A stretch of 64,000 nucleotides of DNA from Xanthomonas sp. DAR 80977 (GCF_041240605.1 NZ_CP162487.1:5153001-5217000), one strand, 5' to 3'. Counted from the stretch's first letter, positions 27,750 through 37,173 are shown. Made by a program: numbers and translations. Notes: generated by a model not told the origin, from the letters alone.

Positions 27750-28002
27750 CGTGTCGGTCGGTCCGGCCGTCGGGGAGCGGCGGCAATTGCAGATGGAAGC
27801 CGCAGCCGGCCAGATTCGCACGTACCGCCGCGGGGTCGGTCCGGGCCAGGGTGCGCTCGGCGGTCAACGCCACCTCGAGCACGAACGCCAGTGGCTGCAA
27901 CGACGCCAGCAGCGGCTGCGGCAGACAGCCGAAGTCGTCGCGCGCGGCGAGGTAGAGATAGGTGTCCGGCTTGCGTTGGCTTTTGTAGACGTAGGCTTGC
28001 AT
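27742..28002 (-). CDS. YcgL domain-containing protein
   Basis: An 86-residue protein matching the YcgL family: MQAYVYKSQRKPDTYLYL, then FGCLPQPLLASLQPLAFVLE and a final NLAGCGFHLQLPPLP. The fold is known but its function is not; in other gammaproteobacteria the gene often lies near minCDE or rnd. Here it begins a two-gene unit and overlaps the ankyrin gene by 8 nt. The start at 28002 is fixed by the conserved MxAYVYKS beginning. Confidence 0.88.
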   Translation of the reverse strand: MQAYVYKSQRKPDTYLYLAARDDFGCLPQPLLASLQPLAFVLEVALTAERTLARTDPAAVRANLAGCGFHLQLPPLPDGRTDRHDD

Positions 28003-28194
28003 GCCCGTGGCGTGCGCCTGGCGTGGAAAGGCAAGCGATTGTGGAGGAAATGCGGCAGCGGCGAAAGCGCGCACGCCGCACGCCATTTATAAATGCATGC
28101 GCCGTGCCCGTTCACGTTCAGCGTGGGCGCGCGCTTCACGGCTTTGCGGACCGCGTCGATATACTGCTGCGATCCATCCTTTACGGAATATCGC

Positions 28195-29421
28195 GTGACC
28201 GAAGCGTCCCCGTCGCCCCGCATGGCAGCCGTCGCAATTCGTGCGTACACCGCGACCACCGCGCTCGGCAGCGGACTGCAGGCCCAGGCCAGCGCCTTGC
28301 GCGACAGCCGCAGCGGCCTGCGCCGCAACGATTTCGGCGCGCAGCCGCTGCCCTGCTGGATCGGCCGCGTGGACGCGCTGGAGACCTTGCCGCTGCCGCC
28401 GGCGCTGGCCGAGTGGGAATGCCGCAACAACCGCCTGGCGTGGCTGGCGCTGCAGCAGGACGGCCTGCAGGCGGCGGTCGCCGCCGCCGCGCAGCGCCAC
28501 GGCGCCGAGCGCGTGGCGGTGGTGATGGGCACGTCCACCTCCAGCATCGGCGCCAGCGAGGAGGCCTATACCCGGCTCGAACAGGACGCCGAGGGCGCGC
28601 GCTTTCCCGCCGACCTGGACCGGCCGATCGTGCATACGCCGCACTCGCTGGGCGATTTCGTGCGCCAGGCCACCGGCCTGCGCGGACCGTGCATCACCGT
28701 CGCCACCGCGTGCTCGTCCAGCGCCAAGGTATTCGCGCAGGCGGCGCGGCTGATCGCCGCCGGCGTGGTGGATGCGGCCCTGGTCGGCGGCGTGGACACG
28801 CTGTGCGGCAGCGTGCTGTTCGGCTTCAATTCGCTGCAGCTGGTGTCGCCGGAGCTGTGCCGGCCGTTCGATCTGCGCCGGGACGGACTGTCGCTGGGCG
28901 AAGCCGGCGGCTACGCGTTGCTGGAGCGCAGCGACGCGGCCGCCGCGCCGCCGGCACTGGCGCTGCTGTGCGGCTACGGCGAATCCAGCGACGCGCACCA
29001 CATGTCCGCGCCGCACCCGCAGGGCCTGGGCGCGCGCCTGGCGATGGGCGGCGCGTTGCAGCGCGCCGGCGTGGACGCCGCGCAGGTCGGCTACCTGAAC
29101 CTGCACGGCACCGCCACCCCGGCCAACGACAGCATCGAGGCCGCCGCGGTGGCCGCGCTGTTCCCGGCCACCCTGCACGCCAGTTCGACCAAGGCCTGGA
29201 CCGGGCACACGCTGGGCGCGGCCGGCATCGTCGAGTCGGTGTTCGCGCTGCTCGCGCTGCGCGACGGCCTGCTCCCCGGCACCCTCAACAGCGAACAGCC
29301 CGATCCCGGGTGCGGCCCGCAGATCCGCTTCGCCAATGCCCACGCACAGGTCCGTTACGCGATGAACAATTCCTTCGGCTTCGGCGGCAACAACTGCTCG
29401 CTGCTGTTCGGCCGCGCATGA
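28195..29421 (+). CDS. Beta-ketoacyl-ACP synthase (FabF/KAS II type) of the xanthomonadin cluster
   Basis: A 408-residue ketosynthase with the catalytic cysteine in VATACSSSAKV, the first histidine in LHGTATPAND, and the second in KAWTGHTLGAAG; FGFGGNNCS closes the fold. It condenses malonyl-ACP with the growing aryl-polyene chain. It heads a rightward four-gene unit whose members overlap by 4 nt each, beside its chain-length-factor partner. The GTG at 28195 is the likeliest start; the ATG at 28222 has no ribosome binding site. The homologue in aryl-polyene clusters is essential for the pigment. Confidence 0.88.
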   Translation: MTEASPSPRMAAVAIRAYTATTALGSGLQAQASALRDSRSGLRRNDFGAQPLPCWIGRVDALETLPLPPALAEWECRNNRLAWLALQQDGLQAAVAAAAQRHGAERVAVVMGTSTSSIGASEEAYTRLEQDAEGARFPADLDRPIVHTPHSLGDFVRQATGLRGPCITVATACSSSAKVFAQAARLIAAGVVDAALVGGVDTLCGSVLFGFNSLQLVSPELCRPFDLRRDGLSLGEAGGYALLERSDAAAAPPALALLCGYGESSDAHHMSAPHPQGLGARLAMGGALQRAGVDAAQVGYLNLHGTATPANDSIEAAAVAALFPATLHASSTKAWTGHTLGAAGIVESVFALLALRDGLLPGTLNSEQPDPGCGPQIRFANAHAQVRYAMNNSFGFGGNNCSLLFGRA

Positions 29422-30206
29422 GCACGCCGATGTTGACCGCGACCATCGAAGGCATCGGTTTCTGGACCACCGGCCTGCCCAGCTGGGCGGCGGCGCGCGC
29501 CTACGCCGGCGGCGCTGGCGGCATCGTGGACACACCGGCGCGGCCGGCGTCGCAACTGCTGGCGGCCAACGAGCGGCGCCGCGCGCCGGACACGGTGGCG
29601 GTGTCGCTGGAAGTGGCGCTGGCCGCCTGCCAGGACGCCGGCCGCGATCCGGCCACGCTGCCGTCGGTGTTCGCCTCCACCCACGGCGACCTGGCGATCA
29701 CCGACTACATGTGCACCACCCTGGCCGAGGATCCGCTGGCGATCTCGCCGACCAAGTTCCACAACTCGGTGCACAACGCCGCCGCCGGCTACTGGACCAT
29801 CGGCGCCGGCGCCACCGCCGCGGCGACCGCGATCAGCGCGCACAGTGCCAGCTTCGCGCAGGGCCTGCTGGAAGCGCTGTCGCAGCTGGCGGCCGGCGAG
29901 GCGGCGGTGCTGCTGGCCGGCTACGACAGCCGCTCGACCGGTCCGCTCGGCCGCGTCTCGCACAGCGAGGGCCTGCTCGGTGCCGCGCTGGTGCTCGGCG
30001 CCGCGGCGCTGCCGGGCAAGCCGCGTCTGCGCGTGCGCCTGGCCGACGGCCGGGCCGATGCCGGCAGCGGTGCGCTGGCGCGGCATGCCGCCGGCAACGC
30101 GATGGCGCCGATGCTGCCGCTGTTCGATGCGCTGGCCGCCGGCGCCGGCCGCTGCGTGCTGGACGCCGGCGGCGGCCGCTGCCTGCACGTGGACCTGCAG
30201 GCATGA
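29418..30206 (+). CDS. Beta-ketoacyl synthase-like protein (chain-length-factor type)
   Basis: A 262-residue shortened thiolase-fold protein. It has the family-typical PTKFHNSVHNAAAGYW segment in place of the catalytic cysteine motif, and a later VLLAGYDS. This matches the 'beta-ketoacyl synthase chain length factor' family of aryl-polyene clusters, which pairs with a full ketosynthase and lacks full activity itself. It begins at an ATGA overlap with the ketosynthase stop and ends the same way with the glycosyltransferase, so stoichiometric production is likely. Confidence 0.85.
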   Translation: MSTPMLTATIEGIGFWTTGLPSWAAARAYAGGAGGIVDTPARPASQLLAANERRRAPDTVAVSLEVALAACQDAGRDPATLPSVFASTHGDLAITDYMCTTLAEDPLAISPTKFHNSVHNAAAGYWTIGAGATAAATAISAHSASFAQGLLEALSQLAAGEAAVLLAGYDSRSTGPLGRVSHSEGLLGAALVLGAAALPGKPRLRVRLADGRADAGSGALARHAAGNAMAPMLPLFDALAAGAGRCVLDAGGGRCLHVDLQA

Positions 30207-31021
30207 GCCGGATCGCGCTGAGCGCTGCCGATGCCGCGATCCTGATTCCGGCGCTGAACGAAGCGCTGCGCATCCGCGAGGTGGTGACCGATGCGCTGGC
30301 GCACTGCCCGCGGGTGATCGTGGTCGACGACGGCTCCGACGACGGCACCAGCGACTGCATCGCCGACCTGCCGGTGACGCTGCTCCGGCATCCGCAGCGG
30401 CGCGGCAAGGGCGCCGCGCTGCGCAGCGGGTTCGCCGAAGCGCAGCGCCAGGGCGCGCGCGCGGTGATGACCATGGACGGCGACGGGCAGCACAGCGCCG
30501 CCGATTTCCCGCGCTTGCTGGCCGCGGCCAATCGCCATCCCGGCTGCGTGATCGTCGGCGCGCGGCTGCGCAAGCGCGCCAGCCAGCCGACCATCCGCCG
30601 CATCGGCAACGACTTCGGCGACTGGGGCATCGCCTGGGGCTGCGGCTTCCGCCTGATCGACAGCCAGAGCGGGCAGCGCCTGTATCCGCAGGCGGTGTAC
30701 ACGCTGCCGGACGTGCCCGGCGAGGGCTTCGTGTTCGAGGCGCAGCTGCTGATCTCCGCCGCGCGCCAGGCCGGCGCGCGGGTGGTGGCGGTGCCGATCG
30801 AGACGCGTTACGCGCACCAGGCCGGCGAGTTCCGCAAGAGCCATTTCCGCCTGGTGCGCGACCTGTGGAAGATCACCTCGCACGTGGTCGTGCAGGTGTG
30901 GCAATACGGCCATGTGGTGCGCGAATACCGCCGCGTCCGCGCCAATCCGGTGCTGATCGACGACGCCGCCGGCGAATTCGCTGCGGCACCCATCCCTTTG
31001 AGCAAGGAAGAGACGACATGA
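30203..31021 (+). CDS. Family 2 glycosyltransferase of the xanthomonadin cluster
   Basis: A 272-residue GT-A-fold enzyme with an N-terminal ILIPALNEA strand, VIVVDDGSDDGT nucleotide-binding loop, RRGKGAALRSGF, and the metal-binding MDGDGQH. It resembles dolichol-phosphate-sugar synthase-like GT2 proteins and lacks membrane helices. In aryl-polyene clusters such enzymes are thought to add a sugar or build the head group on the membrane-attached pigment; the acceptor here is not known. It overlaps both neighbours by 4 nt. Confidence 0.85.
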   Translation: MSRIALSAADAAILIPALNEALRIREVVTDALAHCPRVIVVDDGSDDGTSDCIADLPVTLLRHPQRRGKGAALRSGFAEAQRQGARAVMTMDGDGQHSAADFPRLLAAANRHPGCVIVGARLRKRASQPTIRRIGNDFGDWGIAWGCGFRLIDSQSGQRLYPQAVYTLPDVPGEGFVFEAQLLISAARQAGARVVAVPIETRYAHQAGEFRKSHFRLVRDLWKITSHVVVQVWQYGHVVREYRRVRANPVLIDDAAGEFAAAPIPLSKEETT

Positions 31022-32643
31022 ACCAGCAGCATGCGGACGTGGTGATCACCGGCGGCGGCCTGGCCGGGCTGACCCTGGCCCTGCAATTGCGCCAGCGCGA
31101 TCCGCAGCTGCGCGTCAGCGTGCTGGAACGGCGCGCGCACCCGGTGCGCGAGGCCGCGTTCAAGGTCGGCGAATCCTCGGTGGAGATCGGCGCGCACTAC
31201 TTCGCCAACGTGCTCGGCCTGCGCGAACACCTGGAGACCGAGCAGATCCGCAAGTTCGGCTTCCGCTTCTTCTTCTCCGACGGGCGCGAGGACATCGACC
31301 GCTGCACCGAGCTGGGCGTGAGCCAGTTGCTGCCGACGCCGTCGTGGCAGATCGACCGCGGCCGCTTCGAGAACTTCCTCGGCGAACGCGCGCGCGCGCT
31401 GGGCGTGGAGTTCATCGACGGCTGCACCGTGCGCGGCATCGACCTGGCCGACGACGACGCCGACCACCAGGTGCGCTACGAGCGCGACGGCACCGCGGCG
31501 ACGCTGCACGCGCGCTGGGTGGTGGACGCCAGCGGCCGCGCCGGGCTGCTCAAGCGCAAGCTGGGCCTGGCCCAGGACAACGCGCACCAGGCCAATGCGG
31601 TGTGGTGGCGGGTAGACGGGGTGGTGGATCCCAACGTGTGGTCGCAGGACAACGCCTGGCTGCAGCGCTGCACGCCGCCGGACCGCTGGCGCTCGACCAA
31701 CCACATGTGCGGGCCGGGCTACTGGTTCTGGCTGATCCCGCTGTCCTCCGGCGCGCATTCGCTGGGCATCGTCTGCGATGCGCAGATGCATCCGCTGGAG
31801 ACGATGAACACCCACGACAAGGCGATGGACTGGCTGCGCAAACACCAGCCGCAGGTGGCGCGCACGCTCGACCAGAGCCAGTTCGCGCTGCAGGACTTCC
31901 TGTTCCTGCGCAAGTTCTCGCATGGCTGCAAGCAGGTGTTCTCGGGACAGCGCTGGGCGCTGACCGGCGAGGCCGGGGTGTTCCTGGATCCGTTCTATTC
32001 GCCGGGCAGCGACTTCATCGCCATCTCCAACACCTACATCTGCGAACTGATCGGGCGCGAACGCGCCGGGGGCAACATCGCGCCGTACGCCGAGCTGTAC
32101 CAGCAGCTGTACTTCTCGTTCTACGAGAACACCCTGACCCTGTACCAGGACCAGTACCCGCTGTTCGGCGACGCGCAGGTGATGCCGGTCAAGGTGATCT
32201 GGGACTACACCTACTACTGGGCGCTGCTGGCGCCGCTGTTCTTCTCCGACCGCATCGCCGACCTGCCCACGCTGGGCCGGCTGCGGCCGGACTTCACCCG
32301 CGCGCGCGAACTCAACCTGGGCATGCAGGCGCTGCTGCGCGACTGGGGCCGCCACAATGCGGCGCAAGGCCAGCCGGAAGCCGACGGGCGGCTGCTCGAC
32401 CAGTACGTGATCGGCTGGTTCCACCAGCTCAACGCCGCGCTGAACGATGTGCTGGACGACGCGGCGTTCGTGGCGCGCGTGCGCGAGAACGTCGCGCGGA
32501 TGAGCTGGCTGGCGCGCGAGGTGCTGGGCCAGGCGCGGGCGCAGCATCCGCAGATCGACGGCCACGGCCTGGACGCGCTGCTCGCCGATACGCTGGAAGG
32601 CGAGAGCTCGCTGGCCGACAGCTGGTACGCGCGCGCGGCCTGA
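31018..32643 (+). CDS. Flavin-dependent halogenase-like oxidoreductase (cluster paralogue 1)
   Basis: A 541-residue FAD enzyme with the GGGLAGLTLALQL Rossmann motif, KVGESSVE near residue 50, the WFWLIP version of the WxWxIP halogenase signature and ALTGEAGVFLDPFYSPGSD near residue 325. The family includes tryptophan and phenol halogenases as well as geranylgeranyl-type reductases. Xanthomonadins are brominated, so this is a plausible bromination enzyme, but the product is not proven by sequence. AAGGAAGAG precedes ATG 31018, which overlaps the upstream stop by 4 nt. It is the last gene of the rightward unit. Confidence 0.8.
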   Translation: MNQQHADVVITGGGLAGLTLALQLRQRDPQLRVSVLERRAHPVREAAFKVGESSVEIGAHYFANVLGLREHLETEQIRKFGFRFFFSDGREDIDRCTELGVSQLLPTPSWQIDRGRFENFLGERARALGVEFIDGCTVRGIDLADDDADHQVRYERDGTAATLHARWVVDASGRAGLLKRKLGLAQDNAHQANAVWWRVDGVVDPNVWSQDNAWLQRCTPPDRWRSTNHMCGPGYWFWLIPLSSGAHSLGIVCDAQMHPLETMNTHDKAMDWLRKHQPQVARTLDQSQFALQDFLFLRKFSHGCKQVFSGQRWALTGEAGVFLDPFYSPGSDFIAISNTYICELIGRERAGGNIAPYAELYQQLYFSFYENTLTLYQDQYPLFGDAQVMPVKVIWDYTYYWALLAPLFFSDRIADLPTLGRLRPDFTRARELNLGMQALLRDWGRHNAAQGQPEADGRLLDQYVIGWFHQLNAALNDVLDDAAFVARVRENVARMSWLAREVLGQARAQHPQIDGHGLDALLADTLEGESSLADSWYARAA

Positions 32644-32644
32644 G

Positions 32645-32697
32645 CCAGGCCGCCGCCGGCCTGGCGGCGTGCGCAACGCGGCCTTGGCCGCGTCTTT
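32645..32697. terminator. Double hairpin between convergent xanthomonadin units
   Basis: A 9-bp hairpin (GCCAGGCCG/CGGCCTGGC, 32645-32666) is followed by CGCGGCCTTGGCCGCG (32677-32692) and TCTTT. The second could terminate the rightward unit; the T-run is short, so efficiency is uncertain. Confidence 0.6.
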
Positions 32698-32798
32698 CGT
32701 GTCGCCCTGGGCCCGGCGGGGGCGCTTCGTGGTGGCGGGAACGGCGGACATGACCCGACCATAGGCCCGCCCGCATTCCCAGTGCCGCGGCGCAGGTG

Positions 32799-33536
32799 CT
32801 AGCCCATGCCGCCGTTGATGCCGATCACCTGGCCGTTGATGTAGCCGGCCGCGTCCGAGCACAGGAAGCCCACCAGCGCGGCGACCTCGTCCGCCTTGCC
32901 GGGGCGGCCGGCCGGCACCAGTTGCTTGATCGCCTCCGGCGCGAACGCCTCGCCGGCCATCGCGCCCTCGATCACCCCGGGCGCGACCACGTTGACGCTG
33001 ATCCCGCGGCTGGCCATTTCCCGCGCCAGCGACTTGCTGGCGCCGTGCAGCGCGGCCTTGGCCGCGGCGTAGTTGGTCTGCCCGCGATTGCCGAGCACCG
33101 CCGCCACCGACGACACGCTGACGATGCGGCCCCAGCGCGTGCGCGCCATCGGCAGCAGCAGCGGCTGGGTCACGTTGAAGAAGCCGTGCAGCGACACGTC
33201 GATGACCCGGTGCCATTGCGCCGCACTCATCCCGGCCATCGGCGCGTCGTCGTGGATGCCGGCGTTGTTGACCACCACCTGGATCGGCCCGGCCTCCAGC
33301 AGCGTCGCCAGCGCGGCGGCGCTGGCATCGGCATCGGCCACGTCGAACGCCACCGCCTCGGCGCTGCCGCCGGCCGCGGCGATGTCCTGCACCACGGCAG
33401 CGGCGCGCGCCACGTTGCCGTTGGCGTGCACGATCACATGCAGCCCGTCCGCGGCCAGGCGCCGGCAGATCGCACCGCCAAGGTCGCCACTGCCGCCGGT
33501 GACCAGGGCGCGGCGTTTCGTCGAAGGATCGGTCAT
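32799..33536 (-). CDS. 3-oxoacyl-ACP reductase (FabG-type SDR) of the xanthomonadin cluster
   Basis: A 245-residue short-chain dehydrogenase with the NADP loop TGGSGDLGGAI, NNAG (residues about 89-92), catalytic Ser in VSVSSVAAVLGN, and YAAAK. It reduces the 3-keto group after each condensation; two dehydratases in the cluster then make the double bond. It ends the leftward transcript. The start at 33536 is the first ATG before the Rossmann fold. The 142-nt gap to the next gene is where an Imm26-like gene has entered the operon. Confidence 0.9.
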   Translation of the reverse strand: MTDPSTKRRALVTGGSGDLGGAICRRLAADGLHVIVHANGNVARAAAVVQDIAAAGGSAEAVAFDVADADASAAALATLLEAGPIQVVVNNAGIHDDAPMAGMSAAQWHRVIDVSLHGFFNVTQPLLLPMARTRWGRIVSVSSVAAVLGNRGQTNYAAAKAALHGASKSLAREMASRGISVNVVAPGVIEGAMAGEAFAPEAIKQLVPAGRPGKADEVAALVGFLCSDAAGYINGQVIGINGGMG

Positions 33537-33677
33537 GCGCACATTCTCCGTGTTGCGTTGGCTGCGGGACCCTTCATCGTAGAACACGGCGATGTACAGG
33601 GTCAGTGGCCGGCACCCGCCGGGCGCGCCTCCACGGTGCGGCGGATGCATCTTGCGGCGCCAAGATCGGGCGATCGA

Positions 33678-34247
33678 TTATTTGCTGCCGAGCAGCGTCT
33701 GCATGTTGTGCACAGCCTTCCTTACCCGTTCGAGCGCAACCTCGCTATCCACACGCAGGTCTTCCGGCAGGGCGAAGTGCTCCATGCATGCGTTCTCGGC
33801 GATGGCCCCGCGCAAGTGCGCAATGACGCGGACCATCAGATGGTCCATCCGCCAGCAGATGGACGGTTCGATGCCGGCAAGCCGCTCCGCCGTCGCCGGA
33901 TGGCTGGTCCCTCCGATCCAGAGATCCGTCTCGAAGGCGAACTGGATCGCATCGTAACGGGAGTCGGCTTTTGTATAGCCGGGATCGCTGAAGAGGATCT
34001 TCCAGCGCGGAATCGCCGAAAACCGCAGGCTGCAGAAGATCGGCCGGAACAGGCGGCGCGACCTGTCCACCTGGGCGATGGATGCCGGGATCTGCGTATG
34101 GAAATCGGCGAACACCTCGACCAGATGACCGAGCGCAGGCGGTATGAGCTCGATGTAGCGCGCGATCACAAAGCCGGGCGCATCGGCGGCATCGACGGCG
34201 GGGATATAGAAAAGATCGCCCGGTTTCGGTGCTCTCAGCGCCTTCAT
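33678..34247 (-). CDS. Imm26-like immunity-family protein inserted in the pigment operon
   Basis: A 189-residue soluble protein whose N-terminus (KPGDLFYIPAVDAADAPGFV) resembles the Imm26 immunity family, where a G-D-x-F-x-[IV]-P strand is followed by a conserved glycine turn. The rest (RPIFCSLRFSAIPRWKILFSD and WIGGTSHPATAERL) gives a single alpha/beta domain. In polymorphic toxin systems such proteins neutralise a partner toxin, but no toxin is visible nearby. It has no evident role in pigment synthesis, lies between the reductase and a dehydratase, and its base composition is less GC-rich than either, which suggests insertion. Confidence 0.6.
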   Translation of the reverse strand: MKALRAPKPGDLFYIPAVDAADAPGFVIARYIELIPPALGHLVEVFADFHTQIPASIAQVDRSRRLFRPIFCSLRFSAIPRWKILFSDPGYTKADSRYDAIQFAFETDLWIGGTSHPATAERLAGIEPSICWRMDHLMVRVIAHLRGAIAENACMEHFALPEDLRVDSEVALERVRKAVHNMQTLLGSK

Positions 34248-34285
34248 CGGGGGGCTTCCGCATGCATGATCGGTACCGGGCGCCG

Positions 34286-34729
34286 CTACGCCGCGCCCAG
34301 CATCACCGTGGCGCGACCTTCGGCCAGCAGTTGCGCGCCATGCACGATGCGGAAGCCGTATTGCTGGCTGTCCTCGGCCTGCAGCAGCACTTCGGCCTCG
34401 CACTCGATCGCCTCCGGCAGCTCATGCAGATCGGCCACGTGCAGTTGCACGCCGCGCAGCGCGACCAGCATGCCCGGTCGCACCGGCTTGCCGCTGGCGC
34501 GGCCGAGCAGGCCGCCGTGCACCGCCATCGCCTGCGCGCCGTACTCGCACAGGTGCAGCGCGCGCAGGCGGCCGCCGCTGCGCAGCGGATGTTCGGCGGC
34601 GCGGTGCGCCTGGCTGCGCAGCACGATGCGCTGCGCGTCCCAGGCGAGCACCTCTTCCCACAGGCACATCAGGCCCTGGTGCGGCACCAGCGCCGCGATC
34701 GCGTCGCGGCCGCGCGGAAGCTCGGTCAT
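34286..34729 (-). CDS. Hotdog-fold 3-hydroxyacyl-ACP dehydratase (ApeP-like)
   Basis: A 147-residue hotdog protein. It begins with LVPHQGLMCLWEEVLAWD, in which HQG replaces the usual FabZ HFPG catalytic region, and continues with HLCEYGAQAMAVHGGLL, a helix carrying the acidic residue. This is the larger of two dehydratase-type proteins in the cluster and resembles the ApeP group of aryl-polyene loci. It starts 10 nt from the MMPL gene stop and is therefore in the same transcript. Confidence 0.82.
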   Translation of the reverse strand: MTELPRGRDAIAALVPHQGLMCLWEEVLAWDAQRIVLRSQAHRAAEHPLRSGGRLRALHLCEYGAQAMAVHGGLLGRASGKPVRPGMLVALRGVQLHVADLHELPEAIECEAEVLLQAEDSQQYGFRIVHGAQLLAEGRATVMLGAA

Positions 34730-34739
34730 GCAGCGTCTC

Positions 34740-37091
34740 CTAATGCGCCACGGCCGGCGCGTCGCTGGCGGTCTCGCGCGAGATCAGCAGCGCCAGCACG
34801 AAATTGAACAGCACGCCCAGCGCCACGGTACTGCCGATCGCGCGCAGCACCGGGATGCTGGAGGCGGCCAGCAGCGCGAACACCAGCAGCGTCATCAGGC
34901 TGCACACGATCAAGGCATGCAGCGTGCGCAGCTGGTCGGCGCGGTCGTCGCCGGCGTGGTCGAAGAACAGCGCGTAGTCCAGGCCCAGGCCGGCGGCCAG
35001 GATCAGCGCGATCAGGTGGAACAGGTTCAGCTCGACCCCGCAGCCGCGCAGGATCGCCAGGATCAGCAGCGTGGTCAGCGCCATCGGCAGCAGCACGCGC
35101 GCGATCCGGCGCGGCGTGCGCAGCGCGATCGCCACGGTCAGCGCCAGCAGCAGCGCGGCGATGCCGAGCGCGCCGAGCACGCGCCCGCGATAGGCGGCGA
35201 CCAGCGATTCGGAGGCCTCCTTCAGGTCCATCAGCTGCGCGCCGCTGCCCCGCACCGCGCCGGCCAGCAGCGCCGGGTCGCGCAGGCCGGTCAGCGACAC
35301 CAGCGCGGTGGCGTGGCCGCCGCGGTCCAGCAACAGGCCATCGACGGTGGTCGCCAGCGGCGTGCCGTGCAGGTCGCGCGCGGTCAGCGGCGGCGCGCTG
35401 CGGGCGCGCGCCAGGTCGGCCAGGAACGGGGCGAAGGCGTCGGCACGGAACGGCGTGGCGGCCACCGCCGCGGCGGTCAGCGCGCGCGCCTGCGTCGCGT
35501 CCGGCAACGCCGCCTGGCGCCGCTGCTGGGTCGCCGCGCTGGGCAGGTAGCGTGCGGCCATGTCGTAGCCGGCCAGTTCGCCGCGCGCGACCAGCGCGTC
35601 CAGGCGCGGGCGCAGCCGCTCGGAGGCGGCTAGCGCGGCATCGGCGGAGGCCGCCGGCAGCGCCAGCACGTAGCGCACGTCCGGCGCGCCCAGTTCCTGG
35701 CGCAGGTGCGCGTCGCGGGCCAGGCCGTCGGCCGGCACCGGGGTCAGCTTGGACAGGTCGTTCTGCCAGAACGGGCCCGGCGCGAACGCGATCACCGCCG
35801 CCGCGGCCAGCGCCAGCGGCAGCAGCGACCAGCGCGGCCGCGGCAGCCGCGCGATGCCGCGCCACAGCCGCGCCAGCGCCGGCGAATCGGCGTGGTCGCG
35901 CGGCGAGGGATCGATCAGCGCCGGCAACAGCAGGCGCGTGGTCAGCGCCGCCACCAGCAGCCCGGCGATGGTGAACACCGCCAGCTGGCGCAGGCCGTCC
36001 ACGCCGGAGAACAGGAAGGTGACGTAGGCGATGCAGGTGGAGACCACGCCGGTGGCCAGCGTCGGCCACAGGTGGCGCGCGTTGGCGCGCGGATCCAGGC
36101 CCGGCCGCTGATGGCTGAACAGGTGGATCGGATAGTCCTGGACCACGCCGATCAGGGTGAAGCCGAACGCCACGGTGATGCCGTGCACGCCGTCGAACAG
36201 CAGCGCCACCGCGCCCAGCCCGGCCAGGCCGGCGCTGGCCAGCGGCAGCACCCCGAGCACCGGGATCTTCCAGCTGCGGTAGGCGACCAGCAGCAGCACG
36301 ATCAGGCCCAGCGTATCCAGCATGCCGATCCACTGCGCCTCGTTCTGGGTGCGCCCGCCGATCTCCACCGAGAACGCGCCGGGGCCGGTCAGGGTCAGGC
36401 GGCTGCCGCTGCCGGCGCTGGCCTTGGCGAAGGCGGCGTGGATCGCGTCCACCGCCTGCTGCTGCCCGGTCGGATCGAACCCGGCGGCGCGGGTCTGCGC
36501 GACCAGCAGCGCGTCCTTGCCGGCGCGGTCGAACCAGACCCCGTCGCGCTGCTGCGGGCCGCCGGCCGGCTGCAGGCTCTCGGCCAGGTGCAGCACTTCC
36601 AGGGTCGGATCGCGCGGCAACAGCGGCTCGACCATCGCCGCGGCCGGCGAGCCCAGGTCCTGCAGCCGCGCCTGCAGCGCGTCGGCCAGCGTCGCCGCAT
36701 CCAGCGGATGGGCGTCGAAACTGTCGCTGAGCAGGTAGCGGTAGGCCAGCAGGCGCTCGGGAATCGCGTCCAGGCCGGCATCGGCGCCATTGGCGACCAG
36801 CTCGAAGGTGTCGCGCTGCGCGGCCAGCTGCGCGTGCAGCGCCTGCGACTGCCGCGCCAGGGTCGGCGCATCGGCGCCGGACAGCGACATCAGCAGCAGC
36901 CGCGACCCCGGGCCTTCGCCGAGTTCGTCGAGGAGCAGTTTCTGCGCGGGGGTCTGGGCTTCCGGCATGAACTTGCGCAGGTCGCCAGACACCTGCAGCA
37001 CGGTGCCAAGCCACAGCCCGCCTACGGTCAGCACCGCCAGCCACAGCAGCGCCAGCGAGATGCGCGCCTTCGAACTCAGTTCGCGTTTCAT
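34740..37091 (-). CDS. MMPL/RND-family exporter of the xanthomonadin cluster
   Basis: A 783-residue membrane protein with the MMPL double layout: one N-terminal helix, a periplasmic loop of about 200 residues, six helices (ending with VSTCIAYVTFLFSGVDGLRQ), a second loop, and six final helices with GLGLDYALFFDH, where the acidic residues of the proton relay lie. It probably moves the finished pigment lipid to the outer membrane together with the LolA-like protein next to it. The ATG at 37091 was chosen because the first helix follows directly; an upstream GTG/ATG reading to 37139 is possible. Confidence 0.88.
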   Translation of the reverse strand: MKRELSSKARISLALLWLAVLTVGGLWLGTVLQVSGDLRKFMPEAQTPAQKLLLDELGEGPGSRLLLMSLSGADAPTLARQSQALHAQLAAQRDTFELVANGADAGLDAIPERLLAYRYLLSDSFDAHPLDAATLADALQARLQDLGSPAAAMVEPLLPRDPTLEVLHLAESLQPAGGPQQRDGVWFDRAGKDALLVAQTRAAGFDPTGQQQAVDAIHAAFAKASAGSGSRLTLTGPGAFSVEIGGRTQNEAQWIGMLDTLGLIVLLLVAYRSWKIPVLGVLPLASAGLAGLGAVALLFDGVHGITVAFGFTLIGVVQDYPIHLFSHQRPGLDPRANARHLWPTLATGVVSTCIAYVTFLFSGVDGLRQLAVFTIAGLLVAALTTRLLLPALIDPSPRDHADSPALARLWRGIARLPRPRWSLLPLALAAAAVIAFAPGPFWQNDLSKLTPVPADGLARDAHLRQELGAPDVRYVLALPAASADAALAASERLRPRLDALVARGELAGYDMAARYLPSAATQQRRQAALPDATQARALTAAAVAATPFRADAFAPFLADLARARSAPPLTARDLHGTPLATTVDGLLLDRGGHATALVSLTGLRDPALLAGAVRGSGAQLMDLKEASESLVAAYRGRVLGALGIAALLLALTVAIALRTPRRIARVLLPMALTTLLILAILRGCGVELNLFHLIALILAAGLGLDYALFFDHAGDDRADQLRTLHALIVCSLMTLLVFALLAASSIPVLRAIGSTVALGVLFNFVLALLISRETASDAPAVAH

Positions 37092-37173
37092 CGCGGCGAC
37101 CACGCAAATGCCAGCACGTTCTTGCCCGGGGCCGCGCACAGCACGGCCCGCCTTCTGCTACCGCAGGCGGACA

